The notes beneath the pieces were generated by a model. It worked only from the letters and a program-made list of their open reading frames with translations. It ran no database searches and was not told the DNA's origin. Shown in pieces: positions 44,187 through 52,730 of a stretch of 64,000 nucleotides of DNA (the first letter of the stretch is position 1; each line of letters starts with the position of its first letter). The DNA is from Pedobacter nyackensis. Its GTDB lineage: Bacteria; Bacteroidota; Bacteroidia; Sphingobacteriales; Sphingobacteriaceae. The translations under genes and the position numbers were made by a program. Location of the stretch: contig NZ_FWYB01000017.1 in assembly GCF_900176505.1 (NCBI RefSeq), positions 1-64,000 on the forward strand, read 5' to 3'.

Positions 44187-44631
44187 GTAACTAAAAATCC
44201 CAGTTTAAACGATTGTGCTCTTAATTATTTATTCCCTAATAGTAAAACTAGAGTACAGGAAGGGTTTATTTATTATTCATGTTGTTCAGTTTAACTATAG
44301 GTTGGCAAAATCTGAATCGGGTAATGTCTGGATATTTGCCTGTTTTTCCGCTGAAATTTCGTCTATTCAGTGTTTTGCTCTATCTTTTGGATGGTTTGTT
44401 CATTTTGTTCATTGCTGAGGTTGTTTGAAGGAAGAAACCGGCGTTCGAAAGTTATTTAAGTCTAGAGGAATCTCAGCGTCTTTATTGTTGTAAAATTGCC
44501 TTGATAGTTATTTGTCTATATGGTTTGTAACGAGTTATCTCTGTTGTAGAATTCTTGTGCGTGTCGGTAGCCTTTTGAAGATGCGAGCACTTGATCAGGG
44601 TATGATACAGTTTGGTCTGGGACTATAATTT
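44187..44631 (+). other. AT-rich intergenic region before the DUF6266 gene
   Basis: This first part of the 624-bp gap between the Ig-like protein and the DUF6266 gene shows no convincing gene. A 67-codon frame at 44215-44418 has no family resemblance or promoter and is not called. The remainder holds no hairpin terminator that I can see. The regularly phased repeat begins at its right end. Confidence 0.4.
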
Positions 44632-44686
44632 CTTTTGCTATCCTTTTGCTTTCCTTTTGCTCCTCTTTTGCTATCCTTTTGCTCAA
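44632..44686 (+). repeat. Five tandem 11-bp repeats (CTTTTGCT core)
   Basis: The octamer CTTTTGCT starts at 44632, 44643, 44654, 44665 and 44676, exactly every 11 bp; the three spacer bases vary. TTTT tracts repeated once per helical turn are known to bend DNA, and the copies would lie on the same face of the helix. The array is 125 bp upstream of the DUF6266 start, in a gene-free gap. It is not a CRISPR array because units and spacers are far too short. Confidence 0.85.
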
Positions 44687-44810
44687 GCAAGATATAAGCA
44701 GATTAAGAGCAGTTTAGGGACAAGATTTTTACAAAAGAAAACATACACTTTGGTCGTTCTGTGCTTAACTTAGAGTAAAGGGTAATAACGCTCTTGTTAA
44801 ACAATTATTT

Positions 44811-45470
44811 ATGGCTAGATTGAAAAATGGCATTTTAGGCCCACTAATTGGAAAAATTGCCAACCTCGTAGGTTACGTTAGACTAGGTCAACCCGTGATT
44901 CGAATGGAAGCACGAAAACGCAAAAAGAAAAGAGTAAGATCTGATGCTCAGAAAGCAGTGAATTTGAGATTTAAAATTGTTAAATCGTTTATCGCTGTGA
45001 TTAGCGGTTTCATCAATGTTGGTTATAAATTGGATGTTGCCGGAACCACAAAAATTCCGGAAAACAATGCCGTTTCCTATCACATCAATGAAGCCGTTAC
45101 AGGCACATATCCCGACCTGGTGCTGGATTATTCCAAAGTGCTGATTAGTAGAGGTAAGCTGTCGGGACCTCTAAATCCTACTGTTGAGCTGGAAGGCGAT
45201 GTTTTAAAGTTTAAATGGGATGTTGATCCAAAATCGGATTGGAAGCGGAAGAGAGATCAGGTGATGCTCCTGGCATATAAAACAGCTACTCACGAATCAG
45301 ATTATATAGTCAGCGGCGCGCGGAGATTTGAAGGAGAAGACGAGCTACGCGTTCAAATAGCCCGTCATAAAAATCGGAAAGATGATTTTCTGGAAACTTA
45401 CATGGCCTTTATCTCCGATGATAGACAAAGTATTTCCAATAGCGTGTACGTAGGAAGGGTAGCGGTTTAA
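44811..45470 (+). CDS. DUF6266-family protein
   Basis: A 219-residue protein matching the Bacteroidota DUF6266 family by its start (MARLKNGILGPLIGKIANLV). That start is followed by a very basic stretch (RMEARKRKKKRVRSDAQ) and two beta-rich halves. There is no signal peptide. Family function is unknown; members resemble virion or surface-fibre proteins only loosely, and Pedobacter-type genomes often hold several copies. The stop codon lies in a hairpin shared with the convergent MocR-type gene, 1 bp away. A phased 11-bp repeat lies upstream. Confidence 0.82.
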   Translation: MARLKNGILGPLIGKIANLVGYVRLGQPVIRMEARKRKKKRVRSDAQKAVNLRFKIVKSFIAVISGFINVGYKLDVAGTTKIPENNAVSYHINEAVTGTYPDLVLDYSKVLISRGKLSGPLNPTVELEGDVLKFKWDVDPKSDWKRKRDQVMLLAYKTATHESDYIVSGARRFEGEDELRVQIARHKNRKDDFLETYMAFISDDRQSISNSVYVGRVAV

Positions 45471-45489
45471 ACTAGGTAATGTTTAAACC
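45464..45489. terminator. Hairpin spanning both convergent stop codons
   Basis: GGTTTAAAC (45464-45472) pairs perfectly with GTTTAAACC (45481-45489) around 8 nt. The two stems contain the stop codons of the convergent DUF6266 and MocR-type genes. The T-run after it is weak, so termination is probable but not certain. Confidence 0.5.
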
Positions 45490-46953
45490 TTTAATAACCT
45501 GATTTAGCATTTTGGCACCGCCTTCGGCCTCATGGATGTCGAAGGCGCCAAAACCCAACATCATATGGTTTACCTTTTTGTTAGTTTTTTTATTGTTGGG
45601 ATGGTAAGGCACGGGAATACCCATTTGGTCGACTCTTTCGAGTACCATATTCAGGTCAATGCTGTTGTGGAATTTTAGCCAGAAGGTTAATCCGTATTCT
45701 GGGATTTCATAGGTTATATACTTATCAAGGTGGTTGTTGAGGATGATATGCAGCTCATCGCGATATGTTTTTGATTTTATCCGGACCTTTCTGGAGTATT
45801 CTGCCAGATCTCCGTTTTTGATCATTTCTGCAATTGCTTTTTCTTTAATGATGTCCCTGTTTTCGATGGATTGAGCAGGTAAGGATTGCAGTTCATTGAT
45901 AAACTGTACAGAAGCTACGATTAAGCGGAGGGATTGTGTTTCCGGGCTGGCCTTGCTCAAGGTACCCATGTAAACCACATAACCATTATGGTTGTAGCAG
46001 GCCAGGGGTTTGTAGGGTTGGGAACCGTACCAGAATTCGTGATCGTCTTCTTCTTCAATAATACATATTCGGTATCTTTTAGCGAGGTCAACCAATCTTT
46101 GACAGTCCTCTGGGTTGAGTGAAAAACTTTCCGGAAAGCTACATTGTGGTCTGATATGAAGGGCTCGTATGGATGTGCCATATTCCAACATTTGCTCAAT
46201 TCTTTCAATAAAATCGTCTGAATTGCGGTCAAGGTTGTAAACTATAGCTTCATACTTTACAATCGCTTTGGTTAGTGTTGTATCATGTGGTGTGGTATTT
46301 ATGATGATATCGCCTTTGGTAAGCAGGATGTTAAAAACCCTTTCCAGACAGTTTTTTCTACCCTTAATGATATCCAGCATATTGTACTGTAAACCAAAAT
46401 CCCGTTTACGGTTTAAATGCTCAACTACAGCATCTTTTAACTCGCGACCATTGTAAGCGCTAAATAACTCCGCCTGGCTTAAATTTCTGCTTGTTTCGCG
46501 ATAGTAGTTATAATATTCTGCAAATCTTTCTTCAGGGAATTGGGAGGGGCTGGGGAAATCTGCACCAACACTGCTATATGGCAGATGGTCTTCTTCATGT
46601 CTGATTAGAAATTCCGATCTTTCACTTAGATTGGTAAAACCAGCAGGAAAATGATGCGTAAAACCTGAGTTTCTATTTGGAACTTTTATTGTTGGATTGC
46701 TTTCTGATATGATAGTGCCAGAGCCGAGCTGACTGCTTAACCAGTTGTTGTTTGTTAGTCTGTTGTAAGCTCTCCTGACTGAGCTTTCTCCAACGTCATT
46801 TAGCTTTGCTAATTCTCTGTAGGGGGGGACCGGATCACCGGGCTGTAAGGATGCTGACAAAACAGCATTAATGATAAATTCTTCGATTTGGCTGGTACAT
46901 TTATTTTTGTCCAGGTCTGGAATCAGCCAATTAATGGTGTAATTCTTTTTCAT
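45472..46953 (-). CDS. MocR-type regulator (GntR helix-turn-helix fused to aminotransferase-like domain)
   Basis: A 493-residue chain. The N-terminal GntR winged helix covers about residues 15-85 (VPPYRELAKLNDVGESSVRR). The rest is a fold-type I aminotransferase-like domain (about 120-490). The lysine that would bind pyridoxal phosphate is present in YMGTLSKASPETQ. MocR-type proteins sense PLP or related amino compounds and regulate neighbouring or distant genes, rather than acting as enzymes. The divergent gap upstream carries a dyad that could be its own operator. The target here is not obvious: no pdx or GABA gene is adjacent. Confidence 0.9.
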   Translation of the reverse strand: MKKNYTINWLIPDLDKNKCTSQIEEFIINAVLSASLQPGDPVPPYRELAKLNDVGESSVRRAYNRLTNNNWLSSQLGSGTIISESNPTIKVPNRNSGFTHHFPAGFTNLSERSEFLIRHEEDHLPYSSVGADFPSPSQFPEERFAEYYNYYRETSRNLSQAELFSAYNGRELKDAVVEHLNRKRDFGLQYNMLDIIKGRKNCLERVFNILLTKGDIIINTTPHDTTLTKAIVKYEAIVYNLDRNSDDFIERIEQMLEYGTSIRALHIRPQCSFPESFSLNPEDCQRLVDLAKRYRICIIEEEDDHEFWYGSQPYKPLACYNHNGYVVYMGTLSKASPETQSLRLIVASVQFINELQSLPAQSIENRDIIKEKAIAEMIKNGDLAEYSRKVRIKSKTYRDELHIILNNHLDKYITYEIPEYGLTFWLKFHNSIDLNMVLERVDQMGIPVPYHPNNKKTNKKVNHMMLGFGAFDIHEAEGGAKMLNQVIKGLNIT

Positions 46954-46992
46954 TGGTGAAAGCGTTGTTTTTTGATTTAATTTTTAGCTAAA

Positions 46993-47102
46993 CAAATGTA
47001 AATTAAAAGATTATAAAAACAATAGCAAAACCTATTCGTTAACAAAAAATTAAATCCTATTGGATTAACTCCGTTTAATCAATAGAAATTTAAATAGTTT
47101 TG
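46993..47102. promoter_or_regulatory. Divergent promoter region with putative operator between the MocR-type gene and the small coiled-coil gene
   Basis: CAAATGTA (46993-47000) reads as a minus-strand TACATTTG -7 element, 40 bp before the MocR-type start. TAGTTTTG (47095-47102) is a plus-strand -7 element for the gene at 47202. Between them the dyad AATCC-TATT-GGATT (47053-47066) and flanking CAATAG/CCTATT copies (47020-47025, 47031-47036, 47080-47085) are candidate operator half-sites. Confidence 0.42.
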
Positions 47103-47201
47103 CTTTTCAAATATGGGCTATGAATGCGAAGTATACTAGTATCAGAGATACTTGATATGACCAATATTTTCTTTATATTTATTAAAATAAATCCAAGGTT
47201 T

Positions 47202-47381
47202 ATGGAAAATAAAGGTCAACACAAAGCCGATCTTTCTGAGGTAAATCAGACCACTAATGATGTAATTAAAAGCATTATTAATAAACGCGCTCATATTCAG
47301 GAAAAGTTCAACAAAGTGAACGAAAAGTTGGATAAGCTGAAAGCGGAAGCAGATAAGTTGCTTCATCCGGAGAAGTCATAA
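47202..47381 (+). CDS. Small coiled-coil protein
   Basis: A 59-residue frame from ATG 47202 (MENKGQHKADLSEVNQTTND). The middle (ININKRAHIQEKFNKVNEKLDKLKAEADKL-type heptads, about 23-52) is a charged amphipathic helix fit for a coiled coil. An in-frame ATG at 47124 would add 26 residues, but a perfect AGTATC/GATACT dyad lies within that stretch and nothing is conserved there. No family is recognised. It lies 41 bp before a DinB-like gene and is probably co-transcribed. Confidence 0.55.
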   Translation: MENKGQHKADLSEVNQTTNDVIKSIINKRAHIQEKFNKVNEKLDKLKAEADKLLHPEKS

Positions 47382-47422
47382 TCTAAATATTTCTGCTTAC
47401 TTTTAGCTTATACTAAAGCTAT

Positions 47423-47872
47423 ATGTTAAAGGAATCGTTAAAATCAATCTTTACAAGAGATCTGAATAAGCTAAAAGCGGAAATAGAGTTATATCAGAAT
47501 GAAGAAAATATTTGGCATGTAGAAAAAAGCATTGCCAATTCTGCCGGGAACCTTTGTTTGCACCTGGTAGGAAACCTGAATACTTTTGTCGGGGCTGAAC
47601 TTGGTAAGACTGGCTATATCAGAAACCGGGAGTTAGAGTTCTCTTTAAAAAATATTCCTAGAATTGAATTGCTAACTAAAGTAGAGGATACCATTAAGGT
47701 GGTAAACGAATCTCTGGATGGGTTAACTGAGGCAGACCTAAGTAATGATTACCCCCTGGTAAAAGTTGTGGAAGGAGGAAGCTCCGTTGCTTTTATGTTG
47801 ATACATCTCAGTACACATCTGGCGTATCACTTAGGGCAGATTAATTACCACAGAAGATTATTGGATATTTAA
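47423..47872 (+). CDS. DinB-like / DUF1572 family protein
   Basis: A 149-residue four-helix-bundle protein. The motif HLSTHLAYHLGQINYHRR near the C-terminus carries the histidines typical of DinB-superfamily metal sites, and LCLHLVGNLNTFVG near residue 50 supplies another. The family includes metal-dependent thiol transferases and damage-inducible proteins, but no specific activity can be assigned. It follows a small coiled-coil gene by 41 bp and ends at a bidirectional terminator before pgl. Confidence 0.85.
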   Translation: MLKESLKSIFTRDLNKLKAEIELYQNEENIWHVEKSIANSAGNLCLHLVGNLNTFVGAELGKTGYIRNRELEFSLKNIPRIELLTKVEDTIKVVNESLDGLTEADLSNDYPLVKVVEGGSSVAFMLIHLSTHLAYHLGQINYHRRLLDI

Positions 47873-47876
47873 AAGC

Positions 47877-47910
47877 AAAAAAGGGAGATCCAATATGGAC
47901 TCCCTTTTTT
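47877..47910. terminator. Bidirectional terminator between DinB-like gene and pgl
   Basis: AAAAAAGGGAG-A-TCC pairs with GGA-CTCCCTTTTTT (one-base bulge) around 5 nt, with A- and T-runs on both sides, between two convergent genes. Confidence 0.88.
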
Positions 47911-47934
47911 GTGTAACTCAGCAATGCTATCTGT

Positions 47935-48657
47935 TTAATTTAATAAACTTGCTGCAGCACTATCTAAAAACCAGGTAACTCCGCCATCAATCGGATCGAT
48001 TAACTGTGCAGGGTATAGTTTCGGATTCTTTTTATCACTTTCAATGACTTGCTTTACTGCCTTTGCTTTGCTTTCACCGAAAACAAGGAATGCTATATTT
48101 TTAGCCTTATTGATCAATGGCGCTGTAAAGGTGATGCGATATGTAGATAACTTCTCTACAAATACAGAATCGATCTCTACGTTTTCATTGTTCAGTATAG
48201 TTGTTTCCGGGAATAATGATGCTGTATGTGCATCATCCCCCATACCTAATAAAATCAAGTCAAATACAAGGTCAGCACCGTTGAAATGTTTTGTTAGCGC
48301 TTTATTGTATTCTATCGCTGCTTTTTCAGGCGCGAGGGTAGTATCTACATAAAAGATCTGCTTGGCAGGAATATTCAAAGGATCAAGTATTGCTCTTTTA
48401 GCCATTAAGCCGTTATAGCTTTCGTGATCGGGCATCACATTGCGTTCATCCCCAAAAAAGAAAAATACTTTTGTCCAGTCTATTTTGTCTTTATAGGTGG
48501 TTGCCAGCATTTCGTATAATGCCTTTGGCGAATTACCACCTGTAAGTACGAAATTAAAACGGTCATGCTCTTCAATTGATTTATTCGCTATTTTGATGAT
48601 ATAAGCGGCTAGATCTTCCAGTAATTCGCTTTGTGTTTTGTAAATCAATAAATTCAT
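47935..48657 (-). CDS. pgl: 6-Phosphogluconolactonase
   Basis: A 240-residue enzyme of the glucosamine-6-phosphate isomerase/lactonase fold. The FVLTGGNSPKALYEMLA phosphate loop, VFFFGDERNVMPDHESYN and LILLGMGDDAHTASLFP motifs are intact. It hydrolyses 6-phosphogluconolactone to 6-phosphogluconate. Its start overlaps the zwf stop by one base (TAATG on the minus strand), so the two consecutive enzymes of the oxidative pentose-phosphate pathway are coupled. It is last in the operon. Confidence 0.95.
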   Translation of the reverse strand: MNLLIYKTQSELLEDLAAYIIKIANKSIEEHDRFNFVLTGGNSPKALYEMLATTYKDKIDWTKVFFFFGDERNVMPDHESYNGLMAKRAILDPLNIPAKQIFYVDTTLAPEKAAIEYNKALTKHFNGADLVFDLILLGMGDDAHTASLFPETTILNNENVEIDSVFVEKLSTYRITFTAPLINKAKNIAFLVFGESKAKAVKQVIESDKKNPKLYPAQLIDPIDGGVTWFLDSAAASLLN

Positions 48658-50168
48658 TAGTCTTTATTTAATGGTAGGGCAAACCAGTGGAAACCATCTC
48701 TTGCAATCAAGGCTTCAGCGTCTTCAGGACCCCATGAGTCCGCTGAGTAGTTAGGGAAACTCAATGATTTTTTAGTTTCCCATGCATGGATTACCGGCAT
48801 TAGCAATTCCCATGCAGTTTCAACCTGATCAGCACGCATAAACTGGGTCTGATCACCAGTCATTACGTCAAGTAACAACGTTTCGTAAGCCTCAGGACTT
48901 TGAGTAGTATATGTACCTTTGTAATCAAATACCATGTCAACAGGGTTGAGCACCATATCTAAGCCCGGTCTTTTTCCTTGTACCTGCAAGCGGATACTCA
49001 TTTCAGGCTGGATGCTGATAATCAATCTATTTTGTTGCCAGTGCTCAGTTACAGCAGGTGGGAAAATATGATGGGGCACATCTTTAAATTGGATCGTGAT
49101 TAATGAAGAAGTCTGAAATAAACGCTTTCCAGTACGTACGTAGAAGGGAACACCTTGCCAGCGCCAATTATCTACAAAGAATTTAATCGCAGCAAATGTT
49201 TCTGTATTCGAATCTGGATCAACCCCATTCTCGTGTCTGTAGCCTGGTACTTCTTTTCCTTCAACCCATCCTTTAGTATATTGACCGCGAACGGTATTGA
49301 AACGGATATCTTCAGCAGAGAAAGGGCGCATTGCTTTTAATACATCTACTTTTTTATCCCTGATTTCATCAGCATTAAAATTAATAGGAGTCTCCATGCC
49401 GATGATACAAAGCAATTGTAACAAGTGATTCTGGATCATGTCACGCAGTGCACCAGAGCCTTCGTAATAACCACCACGTTCGCCCACACCAAGCTGCTCC
49501 GTAACAGAGATCTGTATATGGTCGATATAATTCCTGTTCCAAAGTGGCTCAAGGAAAGAATTTGCAAAGCGGAAAGCCATAATGTTCTGTACGGTTTCCT
49601 TGCCCAGATAATGGTCAATTCTGTAAATTTGCTTTTCTTTGAAACGCTCTTTTAGCAAAGCATTCAACTCTCGTGCGGTCTCAAGATCTTTACCGAACGG
49701 CTTTTCAACCACAATACGGCAATTGTCTTCATTTTCAGCCATTTTAAATTTGGCTAAACGTTTAGCGATAGGAGGGAAAAGATCAGGAGATACTGCCAGA
49801 TAAAACAAAATTTGTGTTCCGGCACCGAATTCGTCTTTAAATTTGTCAACAACTACTTTTAGCTCGTCAAAAGATGCAGAATCCTTAACATCAGTTGGAT
49901 TATAATGAACATTCTCTGAGAATTTTTCCCATTTTTCTTTATTTACCTTACCGGTACGTGAGAAGCTGTTTACACCGTCCATCAGGGTGTCTCTAAACTT
50001 TTCATTGGTAAGTGGTCTTCTCGCTGTACCAATAATGGCAAACTTTTCAGGCATAAAGCCTTCAACGTAAAGGTTGTAAAGCGCTGGCGCAAGCTTGCGC
50101 AAATTCAAATCACCAGTACCACCAAAAATTACGATAATGGTTGGACTAAGGCTGATACTTGTTTTCAT
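48657..50168 (-). CDS. zwf: Glucose-6-phosphate 1-dehydrogenase
   Basis: A 503-residue NAD(P)-dependent enzyme that makes 6-phosphogluconolactone and NADPH. The dinucleotide-binding start IVIFGGTGDLNLRKLAPAL and the active-site RIDHYLGKETVQN near residue 190 are present. GVPFYVRTGKRL lies further on. The order of its operon is kinase, gnd, zwf, pgl, with an 11-bp gap after gnd and a 1-bp overlap with pgl. Confidence 0.97.
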   Translation of the reverse strand: MKTSISLSPTIIVIFGGTGDLNLRKLAPALYNLYVEGFMPEKFAIIGTARRPLTNEKFRDTLMDGVNSFSRTGKVNKEKWEKFSENVHYNPTDVKDSASFDELKVVVDKFKDEFGAGTQILFYLAVSPDLFPPIAKRLAKFKMAENEDNCRIVVEKPFGKDLETARELNALLKERFKEKQIYRIDHYLGKETVQNIMAFRFANSFLEPLWNRNYIDHIQISVTEQLGVGERGGYYEGSGALRDMIQNHLLQLLCIIGMETPINFNADEIRDKKVDVLKAMRPFSAEDIRFNTVRGQYTKGWVEGKEVPGYRHENGVDPDSNTETFAAIKFFVDNWRWQGVPFYVRTGKRLFQTSSLITIQFKDVPHHIFPPAVTEHWQQNRLIISIQPEMSIRLQVQGKRPGLDMVLNPVDMVFDYKGTYTTQSPEAYETLLLDVMTGDQTQFMRADQVETAWELLMPVIHAWETKKSLSFPNYSADSWGPEDAEALIARDGFHWFALPLNKD

Positions 50169-50179
50169 TATACTGTTTT

Positions 50180-51595
50180 TTACAAATTGTTTGAGTTCCA
50201 GTCGGCATGGAAAATGCCAGCTTCATCTGTACGTTCAAAAGTATGAGCACCAAAGAAATCTCTTTGTGCCTGGGTTAAATTAAGTGCTGAATTTGCGGTT
50301 CTTAACGAATCATAATACGTTAGGGCAGAGGCAAGGGCAGGAATAGCAAAACCGTTTTGAATGGCGTGTCCTACAACTTTTCTGGTTCCCGGGATAATTT
50401 CATTAAGCTTTGTCTGCAGACTTGCATCGGCATAAAGGTGTGCCAGATCAGGCTGTTTTTTATACGCCTGGTAAATATCTTCCAATAGTTCTGCACGAAT
50501 GATACATCCACCACGCCAGATCTGCGAGATCTCTTGCAGATTGAGCTCATATTTGAATTCTTCTGATGCCTGAGTAAGCAGGTGCAATCCTTGCGCATAG
50601 CAAGTGATCATAGAGAAATAAAGTGCTTGTTCCAGCTGTACTTCAAACTCAGCAGGATTATCAATTTTTTCTGCAGCATGCGGCAGGGCAGCAGCAAGTG
50701 CAACACGTAGTGATTTAAATTTAGAAAGATCTCTGCAGCTTACCGACTCATTGATAGTTGGGATTGGTAATTGCAGATCCATTGAAACTTGTGAGGTCCA
50801 TTTACCTGTACCTTTTGATTTCGCTTCGTCTTTTATTACATCGATTAAATAACCGCCTGATTTTTCGTCTTTAACTTTAAAAATATCTCTGGTTACTTCT
50901 AACAGGAAACATTGCAACCTACCTTCATTCCATTTTTTGAAGGTATTATAGATTTGCTCATTATCGTAACCCATTCCGTTTTTAAGCAGGTAATAGGTTT
51001 CGGCAAGAATTTGCATCATGGCATATTCAATACCATTGTGTACCATTTTTACAAAATGGCCCGAAGCTCCAGGGCCGATATACGTTACACAAGGATCACC
51101 GTTTACTTTAGCTGAAACAGCTTCAAGGATTGGTTTAACAGCATTGTAGGCTGTCTTGTCACCACCAGGCATCATGCTAGGTCCGAAACGGGCACCTTCT
51201 TCACCACCTGAGATTCCCATTCCGAAGAAATGGATACCTTGTTCTGAAAGTTCAGAAGCTCTTCTGCTGGTATCGGTAAAATGCGAATTTCCGCTGTCAA
51301 TGATCATGTCACCTTTATCCAATAAAGGAATAAGCTCTTTAATAACATTATCTACAATTTGTCCGGCAGGTACCAATAACATTACTCTTCTTGGTAGTTC
51401 TAATGACTGTATAAAATCTTCTAAAACAGCAAAACCTTTTAAGTTATGAGCTTTACCATCTTCTTCTAGTTTTTGCAGCATCCTGGCATCTTTGTCGTAA
51501 CCTGTTACGGCAAATCCATTGTCGGCCATGTTAAGCAATAAATTGCGGCCCATGGTACCAAGGCCTATCATTCCTAAAGTATATTTGTTGTTCAT
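50180..51595 (-). CDS. gnd: 6-Phosphogluconate dehydrogenase (decarboxylating)
   Basis: A 471-residue enzyme that oxidises 6-phosphogluconate to ribulose 5-phosphate, CO2 and NADPH. The N-terminal dinucleotide motif GLGTMGRNLLLNMADNGF and the substrate-site segment GISGGEEGARFGPSMMPGG are intact. HNGIEYAMMQ and the C-terminal QRDFFGAHTFERTD tail match the long dimeric form. It lies 3 bp downstream of the ROK kinase and 11 bp upstream of zwf. Confidence 0.97.
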   Translation of the reverse strand: MNNKYTLGMIGLGTMGRNLLLNMADNGFAVTGYDKDARMLQKLEEDGKAHNLKGFAVLEDFIQSLELPRRVMLLVPAGQIVDNVIKELIPLLDKGDMIIDSGNSHFTDTSRRASELSEQGIHFFGMGISGGEEGARFGPSMMPGGDKTAYNAVKPILEAVSAKVNGDPCVTYIGPGASGHFVKMVHNGIEYAMMQILAETYYLLKNGMGYDNEQIYNTFKKWNEGRLQCFLLEVTRDIFKVKDEKSGGYLIDVIKDEAKSKGTGKWTSQVSMDLQLPIPTINESVSCRDLSKFKSLRVALAAALPHAAEKIDNPAEFEVQLEQALYFSMITCYAQGLHLLTQASEEFKYELNLQEISQIWRGGCIIRAELLEDIYQAYKKQPDLAHLYADASLQTKLNEIIPGTRKVVGHAIQNGFAIPALASALTYYDSLRTANSALNLTQAQRDFFGAHTFERTDEAGIFHADWNSNNL

Positions 51596-51598
51596 TGT

Positions 51599-52363
51599 CT
51601 ATTTTTTATTGGGATGGATGGTAAACACATGATATTTTTCTTCCAGATCCCATAGTTTTGCACCGCCTTTAATTCCATCTTTATTGGAGACCAGTTTAAT
51701 GTTATGGTCGAGTTGAAATGAAATGTGTTTGGAGTTGCCACCACCTATATAGAGGGTATCGTAATTGAATACAGTTTTATAGATTTCGATAATTTGCTGT
51801 AAGCGTTCGTTCCATTTCTCTTTACCGATTTTTTCGAAAGCTTTGGTGCCGATATAATTGTCGTAGTCTTTGGTTTTGGTGATGGGTAAGTGGGCCAGTT
51901 CCAGATGTGGAAGAAGATCGCCATCAAATACCAATGCCGTTCCGAAGCCGGTTCCTAAGGTGAACACAATTTCAAAGCCTTTTCCTGCTACAACTCCGAG
52001 GGCTTGCTGGTCGGCATCATTGATCAGGCGAACAGGTTTACCAAAAATATCACTTACCTGTTGTGCAAGGTCAAAATCAACCCATTTGTTTTTGGCCAGG
52101 TTAACCGCTGTTTGCACTCTGCCGGATTTTACATAGCCCGGAAATCCAATTGAAATCTTTTCGAAATTATCTTCAAGACTATCAACAAGTTCTTTAATGC
52201 ATTTTAATACATCTTTGGGCGTCGCATTTTTTGGAGTAGGTATTTTCTTGAACTCGGAAAGCAGGTCACCTTTTGAATTTAGTACACCGGCTTTTATGTT
52301 GGTACCACCAATATCAATAGTTAAAATGTTAGGGTCTTTCTCGTTTTTTTTGGTAACTGGCAT
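51599..52363 (-). CDS. ROK-family kinase, polyphosphate-glucokinase-like
   Basis: A 254-residue sugar kinase. The ROK/actin-fold loops LTIDIGGTNIKAGVLN, LINDADQQALG and FTLGTGFGTALVFDGDLLP are clear, with YIGGGN for the adenine/phosphate end. The short length and the LPHLELAHLP and KEKWNERL segments resemble PpgK, the polyphosphate/ATP glucokinase. Phosphate donor specificity cannot be proven from sequence. As first gene of the gnd-zwf-pgl operon it probably makes the glucose 6-phosphate that the next enzymes oxidise. The ppk1 and ppx genes lie 18 kb away. Confidence 0.88.
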   Translation of the reverse strand: MPVTKKNEKDPNILTIDIGGTNIKAGVLNSKGDLLSEFKKIPTPKNATPKDVLKCIKELVDSLEDNFEKISIGFPGYVKSGRVQTAVNLAKNKWVDFDLAQQVSDIFGKPVRLINDADQQALGVVAGKGFEIVFTLGTGFGTALVFDGDLLPHLELAHLPITKTKDYDNYIGTKAFEKIGKEKWNERLQQIIEIYKTVFNYDTLYIGGGNSKHISFQLDHNIKLVSNKDGIKGGAKLWDLEEKYHVFTIHPNKK

Positions 52364-52413
52364 GTTTGTTTTTTAATAAAAAATGGCCTGTTCTTTAATA
52401 TCCTTCAAAATAA

Positions 52414-52421
52414 CAAAATTA
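52414..52421 (-). promoter_or_regulatory. Possible -7 element of the pentose-phosphate operon
   Basis: CAAAATTA on the plus strand reads TAATTTTG on the minus strand, 50 bp before the kinase start. A CAAA at 52446-52449 is 24 bp further upstream, a longer than usual spacing for the -33 box. Confidence 0.42.
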
Positions 52422-52550
52422 AGATCAATATTCGGGTATCTAAAACAAAAATAGAGGTTTTGTTTTAAGTAAAATTGGGTATTTTAGGAACGAATGGGTG
52501 TAGATACACGAAATCTTAAGTTCAGTAATATTTTTTAGTTTTGAGGTTCA

Positions 52551-52703
52551 GTGTTAAAAGTTGGAGAACAAGTGTTGGAAGATGGGGCACAGTCCATTAG
52601 AGAGGTTGCCGCGCAATACAGTTTCGCCAGTGCCTCGCATTTTTCTGAACTTTTTAAAAATGCTTACGGTGTGGCTCCTAAAGAGCACATCAGTTATCTC
52701 TAG
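52551..52703 (+). pseudogene. C-terminal remnant of an AraC-family regulator
   Basis: Fifty codons ending in TAG encode the second helix-turn-helix of an AraC regulator, with IREVAAQYSFASASHFSELF and the closing NAYGVAPKEHISYL. An in-frame TGA lies at 52542-52544, so nothing upstream can be translated with it. The whole N-terminal half and first helix-turn-helix are missing here. A fragment of the N-terminal sensor domain of a similar regulator lies 27 bp downstream, the wrong order for one gene. Confidence 0.8.
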
Positions 52704-52730
52704 TTATGGTGATGGGTATCAAGTATCATT

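Noticed and set aside
44215..44418. A 67-codon frame in the gap before the DUF6266 gene
   Set aside because: No family resemblance, no promoter and no coding bias; the region is AT-rich non-coding.
44632..44686. The 11-bp repeat array as a CRISPR array
   Set aside because: Units of 8 bp with 3-bp spacers are far below CRISPR dimensions and no cas gene is nearby.
49130..49145. GTACGTACGTA inside zwf as a third copy of the 16-bp operator
   Set aside because: Only the palindromic core matches, and it lies inside a coding region.
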